A stretch of 64,000 nt of DNA, from positions 25,797-89,796 of the forward strand of contig JAUNRQ010000001.1 in NCBI GenBank assembly GCA_030535605.1, read 5' to 3'. Source of the stretch: Pseudoxanthomonas suwonensis (GTDB lineage: Bacteria > Pseudomonadota > Gammaproteobacteria > Xanthomonadales > Xanthomonadaceae). Positions 1 through 9,070 of the stretch are shown piece after piece; the first letter of the stretch is position 1; each line of letters begins with the position of its first letter. The notes below the pieces were generated by a model that ran no database searches, was not told where the DNA came from, and worked only from the letters and a program-made list of their open reading frames with translations. The translations under genes and the position numbers were made by a program.

Positions 1-2520
1 CGGGACGTCGGTCGCCGTGGCCGGGACGTCGGCGAAATCGAACTCCGGCTGGCTTCCGGACACCGGCGCGTCGGCAACCGTGTCATCGCTGGCGTCCAGG
101 GTGGTGCCGTCGGTGGCGTCGACCCCTTCGCTCGTTGCCGCGCTCTTGCGACGACGACGCCCGCCACGACGTCCGCGGCGGCGGCGTCCGCTGCCCTCGC
201 GGTCGGAATCGTCCGAGCCGTCGTTGCCAGTGCCGGTGGTATCGCCCGAGGCATCGCCGGCGATCGCGGCGGGCGGCAAGTTTTCGGTGGCCGCTGGCGT
301 GTGGTCAGCATCGGTCGCAGCCGCGATCACGCTGGCGGCGACGGCCTGCGCCGCCGGGGACTGCTGTCGGCCCTCCACGCCCTCCTTCGCCACCGCGGCG
401 GAGGCATCAGGACGGCTGTCGTCGCTGGTCCTGCCGGCGGCCTTGTCCGTGGACGGGGCCACCGTGACCGCTGCGCTGGCCGTTGCGGCTTCGCTCGCGG
501 CCTGCTTCTGGCGTCCGCGCCCGCGACGCGAGCGACCCTCGCCTTGCGGCCTGTCGCCGTTGGATGCATCCCGTGCAGACTGCTGGCCGTTCGCGTCATT
601 GGTGGCCTGTTGCTGGCGGCGTTCGCCGCCTTGGTCGCGGGACTCGCCACCGCGGGACTTGCCGCGGCCCTGGCGCTTGCCCTGGCCGTTGCCGCCAGAG
701 GCGCGCGTGTCGTCCCGACGCTGTTCGTTGCGGCGTTCGCGCTTGCCGCTGCGTTCCTGCGCCGGGGCCGGCGTGTCGGCTGCCGGTGCGGAACCGAACA
801 GACCGCGCAACCAGCCCATGATGCCGCCACTGGCCGGGGCAACCGGCTTGGGCGGGGCAACCGGTGCCGGTGCCGGTGCCGGTAGTTCCGTCGCCGCTCG
901 CGGTTCGCGCAGCGGTGCCGGTTGTGCGGGGGTGACGTTGCGCACGGCCGGTGCGGCGGGCACGTTGAGATTGGCCTTGGTCAATGCGATGGTCGCGACC
1001 TTGCGCGGGGTGCCGCGCTGGTAGCTGGGACGCGCCGATTCCTCGCCCAGCTCGTTTTCGCGCAGGCGGGTCACTTCGTAGTGCGGACTGTCCAGCTGGG
1101 CGTCGGCGACGATCACGATCGGCGCGTCGTGGCGCTGCTCGATCTCGCGCAGGGCGCTGCGCTTTTCGTTGAGCAGGTAGTTGGCGATGTCCACCGGTGC
1201 CTGCACCAGCACCTGGCCGGTGTTGTCCTTCATCGCGTGCTCTTCGGCAACGCGGATGATCGACAACGCCAGCGATTCGATGCTGCGCATGCGGCCGTGG
1301 CCTTCGCAGCGCGGGCAGACGATCTGGCTGGACTCGCCGAGGCTGGCACGCAGGCGCTGGCGGCTCATCTCCAGAAGGCCGAACTTGGAAATTCGTCCCA
1401 GTTGCACCCGCGCACGGTCATAGCGCAGCGCCTGTTGCAGGCGATTCTCGACCTCGCGCTGGTGCTTGTTGCTGGACATGTCGATGAAGTCGATCACCAC
1501 CAGGCCGCCCAGATCGCGCAGGCGCAGCTGGCGGGCCACTTCCTCGGCGGCTTCCAGATTGGTGTTGAACGCGGTTTCCTCGATGTCGCCGCCGCGGGTG
1601 GCGCGCGCGGAGTTCACGTCCACCGCGGTCAGCGCTTCGGTCTGATCGATCACCAGCGCGCCGCCGGAGGGCAGGCGGATTTCGCGTTCGTACGCGCCTT
1701 CGATCTGTGATTCGATCTGGAAGCGGTTGAACAGCGGGGTGTCGTCGGTGTAGTGCTTGAGCTTGCGCAGGTTGTGCGGCATCACCTGCTCGACGAACTC
1801 GCGGGCCTCGTCGTACATCTCGCGGGTATCGACCAGGATCTCGCCGATGTCCGCGCGCATGTAGTCGCGCAGGGCGCGCACGATCAGACGCGACTCCTGG
1901 TAGATCAGGAACGGGGCGGGCTTGCTGAGTGCGGCTTCGGCGATCGCGCGCCAGACGCTGGTCAGGTAGTCCAGGTCCCACTGCAGTTCCTCGGCGTCGC
2001 GACCGACGCCGGCGGTGCGGATGATCACGCCCATGTCGGCGGGGATCTCCAGCGCGTCCATCGCCTTCTTCAGCTCGGCACGGTCATCGCCTTCGATCCG
2101 ACGCGAGACACCGCCGGCGGTCGGCGAGTTCGGCATCAGCACCATGTAACGACCAGCCAGCGAGATGAACGTGGTCAGGGCGGCACCCTTGTTGCCGCGC
2201 TCTTCCTTGTCGACCTGCACCACCACTTCCTGGCCTTCACGCAGCAATTCCTTGATGCCGGCCTTGTTGTGGTCGACACCGGCCTGGAAGTAGTCGCGGG
2301 AGATTTCCTTCAGCGGCAGGAAGCCATGGCGGTTGCCGCCGTATTCGACGAAGGCCGCCTCGAGGGACGGTTCGAGCCGGGTGATGCGGCCCTTGTAGAT
2401 GTTGGACTTGATCTGTTCGCGGGAGGGTTGTTCGATGTCGATGTCGTACAGGGTCTGGCCATCGACGGTCGCCACGCGCAGTTCTTCCGCCTGCGTGGCA
2501 TTGATGAGCATTCGCTTCAT
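1..2520 (-). CDS. rne: Ribonuclease E, 3' end cut by the window
   Basis: This is the endoribonuclease that initiates mRNA decay and processes rRNA and tRNA. Reading leftward from ATG at 2520-2518, 840 codons are visible before the window edge. The S1 RNA-binding domain lies at about residues 36-120. The catalytic aspartates are D301 (AVDVNS) and D344 (VIDFIDM), two positions short of E. coli D303 and D346. The zinc-link CPRC follows near residue 402. Residues after about 500 are low-complexity, rich in Arg, Gly, Ala and Pro, as in RNase E scaffold regions. A short hydrophobic helix, [12 protein letters not shown], at 565-576 resembles the membrane-targeting segment of E. coli RNase E. An AGGA ribosome site precedes the ATG. 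RNase G is excluded by the long C-terminal region. Confidence 0.96.
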   Translation of the reverse strand, partial: MKRMLINATQAEELRVATVDGQTLYDIDIEQPSREQIKSNIYKGRITRLEPSLEAAFVEYGGNRHGFLPLKEISRDYFQAGVDHNKAGIKELLREGQEVVVQVDKEERGNKGAALTTFISLAGRYMVLMPNSPTAGGVSRRIEGDDRAELKKAMDALEIPADMGVIIRTAGVGRDAEELQWDLDYLTSVWRAIAEAALSKPAPFLIYQESRLIVRALRDYMRADIGEILVDTREMYDEAREFVEQVMPHNLRKLKHYTDDTPLFNRFQIESQIEGAYEREIRLPSGGALVIDQTEALTAVDVNSARATRGGDIEETAFNTNLEAAEEVARQLRLRDLGGLVVIDFIDMSSNKHQREVENRLQQALRYDRARVQLGRISKFGLLEMSRQRLRASLGESSQIVCPRCEGHGRMRSIESLALSIIRVAEEHAMKDNTGQVLVQAPVDIANYLLNEKRSALREIEQRHDAPIVIVADAQLDSPHYEVTRLRENELGEESARPSYQRGTPRKVATIALTKANLNVPAAPAVRNVTPAQPAPLREPRAATELPAPAPAPVAPPKPVAPASGGIMGWLRGLFGSAPAADTPAPAQERSGKRERRNEQRRDDTRASGGNGQGKRQGRGKSRGGESRDQGGERRQQQATNDANGQQSARDASNGDRPQGEGRSRRGRGRQKQAASEAATASAAVTVAPSTDKAAGRTSDDSRPDASAAVAKEGVEGRQQSPAAQAVAASVIAAATDADHTPAATENLPPAAIAGDASGDTTGTGNDGSDDSDREGSGRRRRGRRGGRRRRKSAATSEGVDATDGTTLDASDDTVADAPVSGSQPEFDFADVPATATDVP

Positions 2521-2976
2521 TGCTGCGATTCCTGGCGCGCTCGTACGCAGGAAACGCCTTGGCGTCAGCCTTCTGGAGACTGCTGGTGGCGTCGCGCGCG
2601 GCCGGGGCGATTGCCATGGGCCGACGGCGCGCCGCCGCCTGGAGTTGTCCAGCGCTGCAACGCCACGGCGGATCGTGGTGGAGCGCTTGCATTGTTGTTC
2701 GGTGGTGCGGGGCCGGAGCGCAAGCCCGAGGGGGCGGGCGGATCCGGGACGTTGTTCAGCTCAAGCACCCAAGGTGCAGGGCGATGGCCGGGTTTGCCGA
2801 ACAGCCGCTAACATGGCCGCCCCGGGGGCGGTGGTCGCGCACTGCTTCGGAATACGCGGAAGGTGGGCTTTCGGCCCGGTGGGCGCACCGCTGCATTCAT
2901 GCACCGGCACGGCCTTGGACTTCCTTCGGAATCAAACCGTTATCTCGCGCGGCGAGTGTAACAGATCAAGGCAACG
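2521..2976. other. Long rne leader / divergent promoter region between rne and rluC
   Basis: No gene is supported in this 456-base gap. Most of it is probably the 5' untranslated leader of rne, which is long in E. coli too and mediates RNase E autoregulation (known there; inferred here). On the minus strand a TTGATC box (2969-2964) and a GAGATA box (2946-2941), 17 bases apart, could be the rne promoter, giving a leader of about 410 nt. On the plus strand TGTAAC (2957-2962) is a possible -10 for rluC. A GC-rich dyad, CCGCCCC/GGGGGCGG, lies near 2818-2832. Confidence 0.4.
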
Positions 2977-3954
2977 ATGACCCGTCCCGACGCTCCCGCC
3001 AGCCCCCCATCGACCGCCACCCAGGTGCGGTTGCTGCGGGTGGAATCCGATCGCGCCGGCCAGCGCCTGGACAATTTCCTCATGGCACACTTGAAAGGTG
3101 CGCCAAGGTCATTGATTTACAAGATCATCCGCAGCGGGCAAGTGCGTGTGGACGGCGGTCGCGGCAAGCCGGAGCGCAAGCTGGTGGAGGGGGAGGAGGT
3201 GCGGATTCCGCCGTTGCGTCTCGCGCAGCCGGGAGACGAAGCCCCGCCACCCCGCAGTCTGCTGGCGGCGCTGGAGGCGGCCATCGTGTTCGAGGACGAC
3301 CGCCTGCTGGCACTGAACAAGCCCAGTGGCCTGGCCAGTCACGGTGGCAGCGGCATCCGCCACGGCGCGATCGAGTCGCTGCGGGCGCTGCGCCCCGGGC
3401 AATCGCTGGAACTGGTGCACCGACTGGATCGCGACACTTCGGGACTTCTGGTGATTGCCAAGAAGCGCTCGGCCCTGCGCCAGTTGCAGGCATTGCTGCG
3501 TGAAGACCACGGTGCCGGCATCGAGAAGCGCTACCTGGCCCTGCTGGCCGGACGCATGCCCGATGGCACCATGAGGGTGGACGCCCCGCTGCACGTCGGC
3601 CTGCGCAGCGGCGGCGAGCGGCATGTGCAGGTGCGTGATGACGGCAAGCCGTCGATGAGCCATTTCCGCGTGCTTGAGCGTCGTGGTGGCCACAGCTACT
3701 GCGAAGTTCGCATCGATACCGGCCGGACCCATCAGATCCGTGTCCATGCCGCGCACATCGGCCATCCGGTGGCCGGAGACGACAAGTACGGCGATGCGGA
3801 CATCAACCGCAGGCTGCGGGACAAGGCCGGTCAGAAGCGGTTGTTCCTGCACGCGGCCTCGCTGCGCTTCAGCCTTGACGAAGGCCGGCGGGACTATCTG
3901 CTGGACGCGCCGCTGGCCGAGGATTTGCGTGAGGTGCTGGACCGGCTGGGTTGA
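2977..3954 (+). CDS. rluC: 23S rRNA pseudouridine(955/2504/2580) synthase RluC
   Basis: The protein of 325 residues isomerises specific uridines of 23S rRNA to pseudouridine. An N-terminal S4 RNA-binding domain (about residues 20-75, including GQRLDNFL) is followed by the RluA-family catalytic domain. The HRLDRDTSGLLVIAKK motif carries the catalytic Asp, and GRTHQIRVH lies near residue 250. Length and architecture match RluC of gammaproteobacteria. Its divergent position beside rne is the usual arrangement in this class. RluD is the nearest alternative, but the rne neighbourhood favours RluC. Confidence 0.93.
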   Translation: MTRPDAPASPPSTATQVRLLRVESDRAGQRLDNFLMAHLKGAPRSLIYKIIRSGQVRVDGGRGKPERKLVEGEEVRIPPLRLAQPGDEAPPPRSLLAALEAAIVFEDDRLLALNKPSGLASHGGSGIRHGAIESLRALRPGQSLELVHRLDRDTSGLLVIAKKRSALRQLQALLREDHGAGIEKRYLALLAGRMPDGTMRVDAPLHVGLRSGGERHVQVRDDGKPSMSHFRVLERRGGHSYCEVRIDTGRTHQIRVHAAHIGHPVAGDDKYGDADINRRLRDKAGQKRLFLHAASLRFSLDEGRRDYLLDAPLAEDLREVLDRLG

Positions 3955-3972
3955 GGCGCGATGACGTGTGGA

Positions 3973-4314
3973 TCAATCCACCAGCCGGTCGGCCTTGGCC
4001 GCGCAGATGAAATCGTTCTCGCTGAGCCCGCCGACGTCGTGTGTGCTGTAGCGGACGACGCATTTGTCGTAATGCACCGACAGGTCGGGGTGGTGGTCTT
4101 CGCGGTGGGCGATGTGCGCCAGGGCGTTGACGAAGGCCATCGTCCGGTAATAGTCGTCGAAGCGGAAGGTGCGACGGATGGCGGCGCCATCCTCCACCAG
4201 CTCCCAGCCGGGCAGTTGCGCCAGCAACTCGCGGGTGGCCGCTTCGCCCAGACGCTGTTCCTTTCCGCGTCGCGGGCTGCAATGGGCGTCGGCGAGGGCG
4301 ATGAGGTCGGACAT
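3973..4314 (-). CDS. phhB: Pterin-4a-carbinolamine dehydratase
   Basis: This 113-residue protein dehydrates 4a-hydroxytetrahydrobiopterin, recycling the pterin cofactor used by phenylalanine hydroxylase. The family signature is complete: H74-H75-P76-D77 followed by a [12 protein letters not shown] segment with H92. I chose the ATG at 4314 because GGAG precedes it at good spacing; an in-frame start at 4341 would add nine residues. No phenylalanine hydroxylase gene is adjacent, so the role in Phe catabolism is inferred from the family. The gene converges on rluC with an 18-base gap. Confidence 0.9.
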   Translation of the reverse strand: MSDLIALADAHCSPRRGKEQRLGEAATRELLAQLPGWELVEDGAAIRRTFRFDDYYRTMAFVNALAHIAHREDHHPDLSVHYDKCVVRYSTHDVGGLSENDFICAAKADRLVD

Positions 4315-4386
4315 GGGGAGGCTCCGGGAGACGTCGTGCATGAGGCGCCTTGCATGAACAGCAGGGCCATGGCTGGGCGGATCCGG

Positions 4387-4421
4387 CGGGGCTGTGCCAC
4401 CGGGGCGACTAGAATAGCCGC
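4387..4421 (+). promoter_or_regulatory. Probable leaderless promoter of nfuA
   Basis: A TAGAAT -10 box lies at 4410-4415, followed by exactly six bases and then the nfuA ATG at 4422. A transcript starting about seven bases after the box would begin at or next to the start codon, and no Shine-Dalgarno sequence fits the gap. The -35 region is weak. The same geometry occurs before mtnA and slyX. Confidence 0.5.
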
Positions 4422-5018
4422 ATGATCCAGATTACCGAATCCGCCCAGACCCATTTCCGCAAGCTCATCGAACGCGAGGCTCAGCCAGGCCTGGGTGTTC
4501 GCCTGTCGGCATGCGATGCCGGCACCCCACGCGCGGACGTGCGGCTGGAGTTCGCCGAACCGACGGAACTGCAGGGCGATGAGTGGGCCATCGACTGCGA
4601 AGGTTTCACCCTTTGGCTGGATGCCGCCAGCGTGCCGTTCCTGGATGGTGCCCGGATCGACTACGCCAGCCTGGCGACCGGTGGTCAGCTGCAGATCCGC
4701 GCACCGAAGATCAAGGGTGAGGCACCGGCCGAGGATGCGTCACTGGTGCAACGCGTGCAGTGGGTGATCGAACGCGAGATCAACCCGCAACTGGCCTCGC
4801 ATCGCGGAAGCGTGGCGCTGGAGGAGGTTACCGCCGACGGGGTGGTGGTCCTGCGCTTCGGCGGCGGTTGCCACGGTTGCGGCATGGCTGACGTGACCCT
4901 CAAGCAGGGCATCGAGCGCACGTTGCTGGAAAGGGTGCCGGGCGTGATCGCGGTGCGCGATGCCACCGACCACGCCAGCGGCAGCAATCCCTATTTCGCG
5001 CCCGGCGCGCAGGGCTGA
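4422..5018 (+). CDS. nfuA: Fe/S biogenesis protein NfuA
   Basis: NfuA is a carrier that delivers 4Fe-4S clusters to target enzymes in the cytoplasm. The 198-residue protein has the expected two parts: an N-terminal degenerate A-type (HesB/IscA-like) domain (about 1-100) and a C-terminal Nfu domain. The cluster-binding pair C150 and C153 sits in [19 protein letters not shown]. Length is close to E. coli NfuA. The first codon follows a -10-like TAGAAT by six bases, so the mRNA may be leaderless. The next gene starts 15 bases after the stop and is probably co-transcribed. Confidence 0.95.
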   Translation: MIQITESAQTHFRKLIEREAQPGLGVRLSACDAGTPRADVRLEFAEPTELQGDEWAIDCEGFTLWLDAASVPFLDGARIDYASLATGGQLQIRAPKIKGEAPAEDASLVQRVQWVIEREINPQLASHRGSVALEEVTADGVVVLRFGGGCHGCGMADVTLKQGIERTLLERVPGVIAVRDATDHASGSNPYFAPGAQG

Positions 5019-5033
5019 CGGACCCGCCGGCGC

Positions 5034-6692
5034 GTGTTCTCCTCCACGGAGCTCGTGCAGGCCTTCCAGCGCCGCCAGCAGGTGGCCGGTTTCCGGCTGC
5101 GCCGGCTGGCAAGCGCGTGGAACGAATGGCTGGCGCGACAGCCTGCTCGCGTGACCGACCCGCCGGGCAGTACTGTCGACGCCATCATCGGCGTGCTGGT
5201 GGCGCGTCCGCTGCGCCAGCCGTCGCCCGCGGTGGGCGATCTGTCGTGGTGGCAGGGCCTGCGTGCGGGCTTCCGCCAATCGCTGGATCCGCCGGGGCCG
5301 GACGATGCGCGCGAGCGACGCATCGCCTGGGTGACCTCGGTCGGGGTGCACGTGTTGCTGTTCGTTGCCTTGGTCTGGCTTGCCGGCAATCCGCCGCCGC
5401 CCGGACCGGCACGCCACGGCGACGACGTGTTGCAGGTGCAGTACATCGGCGTCGGAACGCCCGAGGACGCCGGCGCTGGTGCGCCATCCGAGACCACGCC
5501 CGACGCCCCACGCAGTGCCGCGGCGGCGGCGGCACCGGCATCGCAGCCTGCCGCGGAGGTCGCCTCACCTTCATCCGGGTTGCCCGCGCCGGCCACGGGG
5601 CCGCCTGCGGACGCCGAGCCCGTGGAAGCGGACAGTGCCCCGTTGCCGCTGCCGCAGCCGTTGCAGGTGACCGAGGTTCCGCAGGTGGACACCGATTTCG
5701 TGTTGCCTTCGGTGACGCCGCCTGCCGTGGCAGTGGCGCGCCCGCGCATGCAGGTGCAGGAGATTCAGCCGGCGCAACGCGATGTGGACGTCGCCGAACG
5801 TCCGCCTTTGCCGACGCTGGCCACGCCGCAGACCCGCCCGCTGACGAGCGTGCCGCGCGTGGCCGCGGCCACGCCGCAGGTGCGAGAGCGCGAGGTGCCG
5901 CTGGGCAGCCAGCCACAGGCGCCGACGGTTCGGGTCCCGACGCTTCCCGCTGCCGCACCGGCAGAGGTGACCGCTCCCGGCGTGGCTCAGCGTGACCGCG
6001 ATGTGGAACTGTCGCGTGAGGCCTTGCAAGCCGGTCAGGCCGCCGCGTCTGCAGCGGCGGCGGCCGAAGCGGCCGCTGCGGCCGAGGCAGAGGCCGCGCG
6101 CGGGCAGGACAGGGGTCGCGATACCGTCAGCAGCGGTCCACCGGCGTCCAGCCGTGGCACCCGGGCTGCCGCGGCCAGTGGCAGTGGCTCGCGGCAGGCA
6201 TCGGCACCGGGGGGCTGGCCATCTCCGCGTGCCGGTGATGACTGGGGTGATGCTGCGCGCGCGCAGGCTGGCGGTCAGGCGGGCAGCCGTGACGGCAGTG
6301 GAGACGGCTTGTTCGATGCGTCCGGCAGACCGCGTGTACCGCCCGGCGTTGCCGACGCCGGTGGTGGGTTCCCGCCGGGAAGCGATGGCTGGAACCAGCA
6401 GATGCTGGATCGGCATGGCACTTGGTTGGCACGCCCGCCCAACGACTATGCACCCACGCGTTTCGACCAGTATTGGCTGCCCAGCGGCACGCTGCTGGAG
6501 GAGTGGGTGCGGCGCGGCGTGCGCAATCTGGAGATTCCGGTGCCGGGGACCAGCAAGCGCATCCGCTGCGTGATTTCGGTGCTGCAGATGGGTGGTGGCT
6601 GCGGTGTGGTCGACCCGAACCTGCAGGACCAGCCGGCCACCGCGCGACCGGCACCGGACATTCCGTGGAAGCCGGAACTGCAGGAAGACTGA
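5034..6692 (+). CDS. TonB-like single-span repetitive membrane protein, function unknown
   Basis: This 552-residue protein starts at GTG 5034; there is no better upstream start and no ATG until far downstream. Residues 1-95 are basic and hydrophilic. One transmembrane helix (about 98-118, IAWVTSVGVHVLLFVALVW) resembles the TonB N-terminal anchor. A long Pro/Ala/Gln-rich region (about 120-450) with an Ala-Glu coiled stretch would span the periplasm. A compact C-terminal domain of about 100 residues contains paired cysteines (RIRCVISV, GGGCGVV). Similar proteins are labelled transmembrane repetitive proteins in xanthomonads. I see no classical TonB C-terminal motif. It follows nfuA closely and ends at a strong hairpin. 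Confidence 0.75.
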   Translation: MFSSTELVQAFQRRQQVAGFRLRRLASAWNEWLARQPARVTDPPGSTVDAIIGVLVARPLRQPSPAVGDLSWWQGLRAGFRQSLDPPGPDDARERRIAWVTSVGVHVLLFVALVWLAGNPPPPGPARHGDDVLQVQYIGVGTPEDAGAGAPSETTPDAPRSAAAAAAPASQPAAEVASPSSGLPAPATGPPADAEPVEADSAPLPLPQPLQVTEVPQVDTDFVLPSVTPPAVAVARPRMQVQEIQPAQRDVDVAERPPLPTLATPQTRPLTSVPRVAAATPQVREREVPLGSQPQAPTVRVPTLPAAAPAEVTAPGVAQRDRDVELSREALQAGQAAASAAAAAEAAAAAEAEAARGQDRGRDTVSSGPPASSRGTRAAAASGSGSRQASAPGGWPSPRAGDDWGDAARAQAGGQAGSRDGSGDGLFDASGRPRVPPGVADAGGGFPPGSDGWNQQMLDRHGTWLARPPNDYAPTRFDQYWLPSGTLLEEWVRRGVRNLEIPVPGTSKRIRCVISVLQMGGGCGVVDPNLQDQPATARPAPDIPWKPELQED

Positions 6693-6705
6693 GGCGGCAA
6701 ACGCG

Positions 6706-6729
6706 AAAGGGAGCCGCGCGGCTCCCTTT
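6706..6729. terminator. Bidirectional hairpin terminator
   Basis: A perfect 10-bp stem, AAAGGGAGCC / GGCTCCCTTT, closes a GCGC loop between two convergent genes. The A and T ends of the stem give a short T run for either strand. It probably ends both the nfuA unit and the cytochrome unit. Confidence 0.8.
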
Positions 6730-6759
6730 CCACCTGATCATGGTTCGTCGTGTCGCGGC

Positions 6760-7176
6760 CTACTTGTGCGCCTGCTCCAGGTTCACCAGTTGCGTCGGTC
6801 GTGAACCGAAGAACATCGCCAGGTCGGCGATTTCCTGATCGCCCAGGTCCACCGCCTGGCTGGACATCAGCGCATGGTCGCGACGACCGTCACGGTAGCG
6901 CTGCAACGCGTGCGCCAGATAGTCGTGGTACTGCCCGCCGATCTTCGGGGTGTTCTCGTCGATCGGGCTGTTGCCGTTCTCGCCGTGGCAGTCGATGCAG
7001 GTCTGGCCACTGGCCGCGCTCTTGCGCAGGGCAAGGGCTTCGCCGCGGGCGGCGTCGCCGCTGGGCAGGCCGGCCGACGACACGTTCTGACGGCTGGCAG
7101 CCGCCGGGTCCGCCTGGCCACCGGAGCAGGCGGCCAGCAGCAGGGCGAGGGAGACGGCGGGCAGGGTGCGGATCAT
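6760..7176 (-). CDS. Mono-heme c-type cytochrome, lipoprotein-like
   Basis: This is a 138-residue exported cytochrome with one haem site, CIDCH, placed early in the mature domain as in class I cytochromes c. The N-terminus is a signal peptide ending in a lipobox (LLLAACSGG), so it is probably anchored to a membrane on the periplasmic side. A methionine ligand is plausible in the ALMSSQAVDL segment. The start at 7176 gives a normal signal peptide. It lies eight bases downstream of another cytochrome and is surely in the same operon. The pair resembles halves of the c4/c5 family; the electron partner cannot be told from the sequence. Confidence 0.88.
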   Translation of the reverse strand: MIRTLPAVSLALLLAACSGGQADPAAASRQNVSSAGLPSGDAARGEALALRKSAASGQTCIDCHGENGNSPIDENTPKIGGQYHDYLAHALQRYRDGRRDHALMSSQAVDLGDQEIADLAMFFGSRPTQLVNLEQAHK

Positions 7177-7184
7177 GAGGCGGC

Positions 7185-7610
7185 TCACTTGTTCAGTCCC
7201 GAAAGGAAGGCGGCGATGTCGGCGATGTCCTGTTCGGAATAGTTCTCGGCCTGGACCTGCATGGTCGGATGCTCGCGCTGCCCGTTGCGGTAGGCGTTGA
7301 GCGCGTTGCTCAGGTAGGTCTCGGCCTGGCCACCGATCTTCGGCACCCGGTAGTGCGGGTAGATGTTGCGATAGTCGGCGATGCCGTGGCAGCCGACGCA
7401 GGTGTAGGTCAGGGTGCGGCCGCGGTCGCTGTTGCCGGTGAGCGCGGCGCTGGTGATGGCGCTGTCCGTGGTGGCGGCAGGCGGTTCCGGCAGTTCGCCC
7501 TGCAGCTGCGGCGGCGCTTGGTCGGTCCGGGTTTCGGGCTCGGCATCCTGCGCAAGCGAGAGCAAGGGCAGGGCGAGGGTCAGGCCAAGGGCGATCAGCA
7601 GTGGTCGCAT
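7185..7610 (-). CDS. Mono-heme periplasmic c-type cytochrome
   Basis: The 141-residue product has a cleavable signal peptide (hydrophobic run at about residues 3-18, cleavage likely after SLAQ) and one CVGCH haem motif. The haem domain is followed by a KIGGQAETYLSNALNAYRNG segment typical of c4/c5-type cytochromes, and the downstream cytochrome has a matching KIGGQYHDYLAHALQRYRDG segment. The shared pattern suggests the two arose by duplication. I chose ATG 7610, which gives a proper signal peptide; a longer in-frame start at 7670 would add a non-signal extension. A TATACT -10 lies 50 bases upstream. Confidence 0.88.
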   Translation of the reverse strand: MRPLLIALGLTLALPLLSLAQDAEPETRTDQAPPQLQGELPEPPAATTDSAITSAALTGNSDRGRTLTYTCVGCHGIADYRNIYPHYRVPKIGGQAETYLSNALNAYRNGQREHPTMQVQAENYSEQDIADIAAFLSGLNK

Positions 7611-7659
7611 TGGGAGTCTCGTGTTGGTGGATGGCCGCGCCGGCCGGAGGAATCGCCGC

Positions 7660-7689
7660 AGTATAGCCAAGAGTCAGGTTCGTGCAGAA
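7660..7689 (-). promoter_or_regulatory. Promoter of the cytochrome c pair
   Basis: On the minus strand TATACT (7665-7660) is a near-consensus -10. TTCTGC (7689-7684), 18 bases upstream, is a weak -35. Transcription would start near 7653, about 43 bases before the first cytochrome ATG. Confidence 0.5.
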
Positions 7690-7880
7690 TTGGCGGTGGT
7701 CGATGGGAAGGCATCGTTCCTGCCTCGACTTCGGACCTCGCGCACGTTCCCGGGTGACCGGCATGGGGAACTTTTGGCGTTGCCGCGGCTCCATCAAGCC
7801 GCTTCCCGGGCAACCGCCTGGCGGCCGACGACCGGGCCGCCCCGCCTGGGTTCGTCCCGACGATCACCATGACTTCCGAT

Positions 7881-7933
7881 GCATCCATCGACAGTGTTGG
7901 TGATATACAATGATACAACACTAACCCGGATGC
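7881..7933. promoter_or_regulatory. Operator-like palindrome over the efflux operon promoter
   Basis: A perfect inverted repeat, AGTGTTG-N16-CAACACT, spans 7893-7922. It is flanked by a second, almost concentric inverted pair, GCATCC (7881-7886) and GGATGC (7928-7933). A TACAAT -10 box (7906-7911) lies inside the spacer, so a bound repressor would block transcription of the adaptor gene starting at 7940. It also reads as GGTG-N16-CACT, close to the GGTG-N16-CACC of the GntR operon palindrome at 55471-55494. Which regulator binds is unknown; no regulator gene is adjacent. Confidence 0.6.
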
Positions 7934-7939
7934 ATTTCG

Positions 7940-9070
7940 ATGGCGGTTCTGCGACGCACCACCCTGATCCAGCGCATGCTGCTGGTGATTGCCCTGGCCT
8001 TGCTGGCCGCCTGCAAACCCGCCGGCATGGGGAAGCAGGCCGACGACTCGGAGACCACGGCCGAAGCCCTGCCGGTGGAGGTGGTGGCGGTCAGCCGCCG
8101 TGCCATCGCCGCCAGTTACAGCGGGACTGCGCCGCTGGAAGCGCGGGCCGAGGCGCAGGTCGTGGCAAAGACCTCCGGGGTGGCCTTGCGGGTGATGGCC
8201 GAGGAAGGGCAGGCGGTGCGTGCCGGGCAAACGCTGGTGCAGCTGGACTCCGACCAGCAGCGTTTGCGCGTGGCGCAGGCCACCGCGCAGGTCAGCAAAC
8301 TCGAGGCGAACTACCGGCGCGCGGCGCAACTGGCCGAACAGCGCATGGTCAGTGCCGCCGATGTCGACCAGTTGCGTTTCGACCTCGCCAATGCCCGTGC
8401 CGCGCGTGACCTGGCGCGGCTGGAACTGTCCTACAGCACGGTGGTGGCACCGATTTCCGGCGTCATTGCCTCGCGTTCGATCAAGCCGGGCAACCTGGTG
8501 CAGATCAACACGCCGATCTTCCGCATCGTCGACGTATCGCGGCTCGAGGCAACGCTCAATGTCCCGGAGCGTGAACTGGAAACCCTGAAGGTCGGCCAGC
8601 CGGTACAGTTGACGGTCGACGCGATCCCTGGACGCATCTTCGAGGGCACCGTCGCACGCATTGCACCGGTGGTCGATGCCGGCAGCGGCACGTTCCGCGT
8701 GGTGACAGCGTTCGATGGCGGCGGCCTGCTGCAGCCCGGCATGTTCGGGCGCTTGCGGGTGGATCACGATCGTCGCGCCGATGCCTTGGCGATGCCGCGT
8801 GCCGCGCTGCTGGATGACGAGGCGGAACCGACCGTTTTCCTGGTACGCGGCGGCAAGGCGCAACGCCAGACGGTGCAGCTTGGTCATGTTGATGGTGATT
8901 GGGTCCAGGTCAGCGACGGCCTTGCCGAGGGCGACCAGGTCGTGACCGCCGGCAAGGTGGCGTTGCGTGAGGGCAGTTCGGTGCAGATCATCGGTGCCGC
9001 GAATGCGGCGGGTGCAGCGGTCGAGCGTGCCGAGGCCGCGGCCGACGCCGACCAAAGCGACGCGCAATGA
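7940..9070 (+). CDS. RND efflux periplasmic adaptor (membrane fusion protein)
   Basis: This 376-residue HlyD/AcrA-family lipoprotein links an inner-membrane RND pump to an outer-membrane channel. A signal peptide with lipobox LLAAC gives a lipidated C25. Barrel-sandwich halves flank a short alpha-hairpin (about 110-150), and a beta-barrel and membrane-proximal domain follow (ASRSIKPGNLVQINTPIFRIVD onward). Only a weak GGA precedes ATG 7940. The stop overlaps the next ATG by four bases, so the three genes form a translationally coupled operon. The order adaptor-pump-pump matches SmeIJK of Stenotrophomonas. No outer-membrane factor is present, so a channel encoded elsewhere must be used. Confidence 0.92.
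   Translation: MAVLRRTTLIQRMLLVIALALLAACKPAGMGKQADDSETTAEALPVEVVAVSRRAIAASYSGTAPLEARAEAQVVAKTSGVALRVMAEEGQAVRAGQTLVQLDSDQQRLRVAQATAQVSKLEANYRRAAQLAEQRMVSAADVDQLRFDLANARAARDLARLELSYSTVVAPISGVIASRSIKPGNLVQINTPIFRIVDVSRLEATLNVPERELETLKVGQPVQLTVDAIPGRIFEGTVARIAPVVDAGSGTFRVVTAFDGGGLLQPGMFGRLRVDHDRRADALAMPRAALLDDEAEPTVFLVRGGKAQRQTVQLGHVDGDWVQVSDGLAEGDQVVTAGKVALREGSSVQIIGAANAAGAAVERAEAAADADQSDAQ

Larger units (their letters stand above)
7611..7939. other. Divergent regulatory region between cytochromes and efflux operon
   Basis: This 329-base gap holds no supported gene. It contains the leftward cytochrome promoter near 7660-7689 and, at its right end, an operator-like palindrome with the probable efflux promoter. 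The middle (about 7690-7875) shows nothing I can interpret. Confidence 0.5.
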
